Source: Nostocaceae cyanobacterium CSSed10_463m (lineage in GTDB: Bacteria; Cyanobacteriota; Cyanobacteriia; Cyanobacteriales; Nostocaceae). Taken from it: DNA of 6,561 bases. The stretch's first letter is position 1; the number at the start of each line of letters is the position of its first letter. Position numbers and translations under genes: made by a program. Shown here in pieces: positions 5,739 to 6,561 of this stretch. Where the stretch lies: the NCBI GenBank assembly GCA_003556955.1, contig PWQB01000577.1:1-6561 (forward strand). Direction: 5' to 3'. The notes beneath the pieces were generated by a model. That model saw only the letters and a list, made by a program, of their open reading frames with translations, was not told the origin of the DNA and ran no database searches.

Positions 5739-6236
5739 ATGAATAGATCACAAACAGTGCAACAATTGCAGGCGGAATGGATAACACCAGAAAATTTTCG
5801 CCCTTATGGACAGGTAATTTCTGCAAGTGAAGATGGTAAAACTTTTGATGGGGAAGATGCTCAATTAAACCTAGCAAATGGCACACCGCGATTTTATATT
5901 ATGAGATTAGAAAAACGGGGGCGGAAGTTTGATAAAATTACCCGTCATTTGCAATGTACCCAATGTTTAGGTGCTTTAGAAGGTAAGGATTGGTTAATTG
6001 CAGTTTGTCCTCCTCATAATGATTTGAATCAACCAGTATTAGCAGAAATTGCTGCTTTCCGTATTTCAGGAAATTGCTTTATTAAATTAAATCAGGGTAC
6101 TTGGCACGCTGGCCCTTATTTTGACCATGAAGTGGTAGACTTTTATAATTTAGAACTTGCTGATACGAATGTAGTCGATCATTTTACCCATGATTTTCTC
6201 CAGAGTCATCAACTAACGTTTGAGATGGTAGCTTGA
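5739..6236 (+). CDS. Ureidoglycolate lyase family protein
   Basis: A 165-residue protein of the AllA-like family, which splits ureidoglycolate to glyoxylate and urea in purine (allantoin) catabolism. Family marks in order: ITPENFRPYGQVI (15-27), a typical opening; RHLQCTQCLGALEGKDW (69-85), matching the RHPxxTQxFxPLxG region with R69, H70, T74 and Q75 kept; PVLAEIAAF (99-107); the NQGTWHAGP segment (118-126) with W122 and H123 as in the conserved xVWH/GTWH motif; and VVDFYNLELADTN (132-144). The usual Pro after H70 is Leu. No other allantoin-pathway gene lies in the window, so the exact reaction is inferred from family only. Because cyanobacteria can use purines as nitrogen sources, nitrogen control would be plausible, but no NtcA-type site was found upstream. 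No clear Shine-Dalgarno precedes the ATG; the next Met is residue 55, inside the domain. Confidence 0.8.
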   Translation: MNRSQTVQQLQAEWITPENFRPYGQVISASEDGKTFDGEDAQLNLANGTPRFYIMRLEKRGRKFDKITRHLQCTQCLGALEGKDWLIAVCPPHNDLNQPVLAEIAAFRISGNCFIKLNQGTWHAGPYFDHEVVDFYNLELADTNVVDHFTHDFLQSHQLTFEMVA

Positions 6237-6286
6237 TTTAAATTTGCTCTTAGTAATTGCTATCAGCCCTTATAATAAATTAATAT

Positions 6287-6315
6287 GTAGAGACGTTCCG
6301 CCGGAACGTCTCTAC
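6287..6315. repeat. Perfect 13-bp-arm palindromic intergenic repeat
   Basis: GTAGAGACGTTCC (6287-6299), spacer GCC, then GGAACGTCTCTAC (6303-6315). The arms are perfectly complementary and would form a stable hairpin. No T tract follows on either strand, so it is not a canonical terminator, although it sits about 50 bases past the ureidoglycolate lyase stop and might stabilise a 3' end. From memory, GTAGAGACGTTCC-type palindromes are dispersed in Nostocales intergenic DNA. Confidence 0.85.
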
Positions 6316-6340
6316 GTGGAATAAAGTTTCAATAATCATT

Positions 6341-6380
6341 GAACGCAGATGGACGCAGATGAACACAGATAAAGATAGAT
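6341..6380. repeat. 10-bp tandem repeat, ACGCAGATGG type
   Basis: Four adjacent 10-base units: GAACGCAGAT, GGACGCAGAT, GAACACAGAT and AAAGATAGAT. The first three differ at one or two positions and the fourth is more degraded. The repeat is noncoding and lies between the palindrome and the end of the gene at the right edge. Similar ACGCAGATG arrays are, from memory, common intergenic elements of filamentous cyanobacteria. Confidence 0.75.
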
Positions 6381-6387
6381 TAATCAC

Positions 6388-6561
6388 TTATCTCTTTAGG
6401 TTCATTTTGCTATATACTGAGGGTGTATTAATATCAAGTAAAACAGCCGGATGATCAAATTCAACTTGATTGATTATTGAGTTAAAATCCTGGATAACTT
6501 GACGCAAGCCTAAAGTATCTTCACGAATATTTTCTAAGTGCGATCGCATCTGATTTCCCAA
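6388..6561 (-). CDS. C-terminal part of an unrecognised gene, cut by the window edge
   Basis: The minus-strand frame starting at base 6561 is open for 57 codons to TAA at 6390-6388. It contains HLENIREDTLGLRQVIQDF, which looks helical with spaced hydrophobic residues, then EFDHPAVLLDINTPSVY, ending MNLKR. An internal ATG (6549-6547) could in principle start a 53-residue protein, but no Shine-Dalgarno is visible in the few bases left before the edge, so a longer gene entering from the right is more likely. A HIP1 site (6540-6547) overlaps it. I do not recognise the family. No terminator hairpin with a T tract follows it; the next structures are the tandem repeat and the palindrome. Confidence 0.5.
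   Translation of the reverse strand: MGNQMRSHLENIREDTLGLRQVIQDFNSIINQVEFDHPAVLLDINTPSVYSKMNLKR

Noticed and set aside
6287..6315. Palindrome as an intrinsic terminator of the ureidoglycolate lyase gene
   Set aside because: No T tract follows the stem on either strand (GTGGAATAAAG on plus, ATATTAATTT on minus), so it was called a repeat instead.

Overview
The window reads as chromosomal DNA from a filamentous, probably Nostoc/Anabaena-like, cyanobacterium. Three things point there. Six copies of the HIP1 core octamer GCGATCGC occur in 6.6 kb (1372, 1633, 2126, 4855, 5577 and 6540). The coding is moderately AT-rich. The short dispersed intergenic repeats (GCGCCTCT units, ACGCAGATGG-type 10-mers and a GTAGAGACGTTCC palindrome) are, from memory, of the kind scattered through Nostocales genomes. 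The taxon is an inference from these signatures and was not searched.

Layout, left to right. A class I SAM-dependent methyltransferase (58-744, minus) lies downstream of a membrane site-2-type zinc metalloprotease with a C-terminal CBS pair (840-1964, minus). A clear minus-strand terminator (784-808) separates them, and a dispersed repeat supplies the methyltransferase's ribosome binding site. A roughly 400-base divergent spacer with a GC-rich hairpin leads to the largest gene, a vanadium-dependent haloperoxidase of the bromoperoxidase type (2366-4027, plus). This gene begins with an in-frame 9-bp tandem repeat encoding an Arg-Pro-rich tail and ends at a good intrinsic terminator. It converges on a small secreted DUF4168-type protein (4092-4562, minus). 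Upstream of that is the DNA polymerase III delta subunit, holA (4653-5648, minus), which is divergent from a ureidoglycolate lyase family gene (5739-6236, plus). The right end holds a 29-base palindrome, a 4 x 10-base tandem repeat, and the C-terminal 57 codons of an unrecognised minus-strand gene cut by the window edge.

The genes do not form one pathway. They look like single-gene units: strands alternate, gaps are tens to hundreds of bases, and terminators separate neighbours. The distinctive item is the haloperoxidase. It keeps all the vanadate and acid-base residues of the family except that Ala replaces the usual Ser of the P-S-G-H motif. The remaining genes are housekeeping or conserved cyanobacterial genes. 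I found no CRISPR array, tRNA, rRNA, transposase or defence system.
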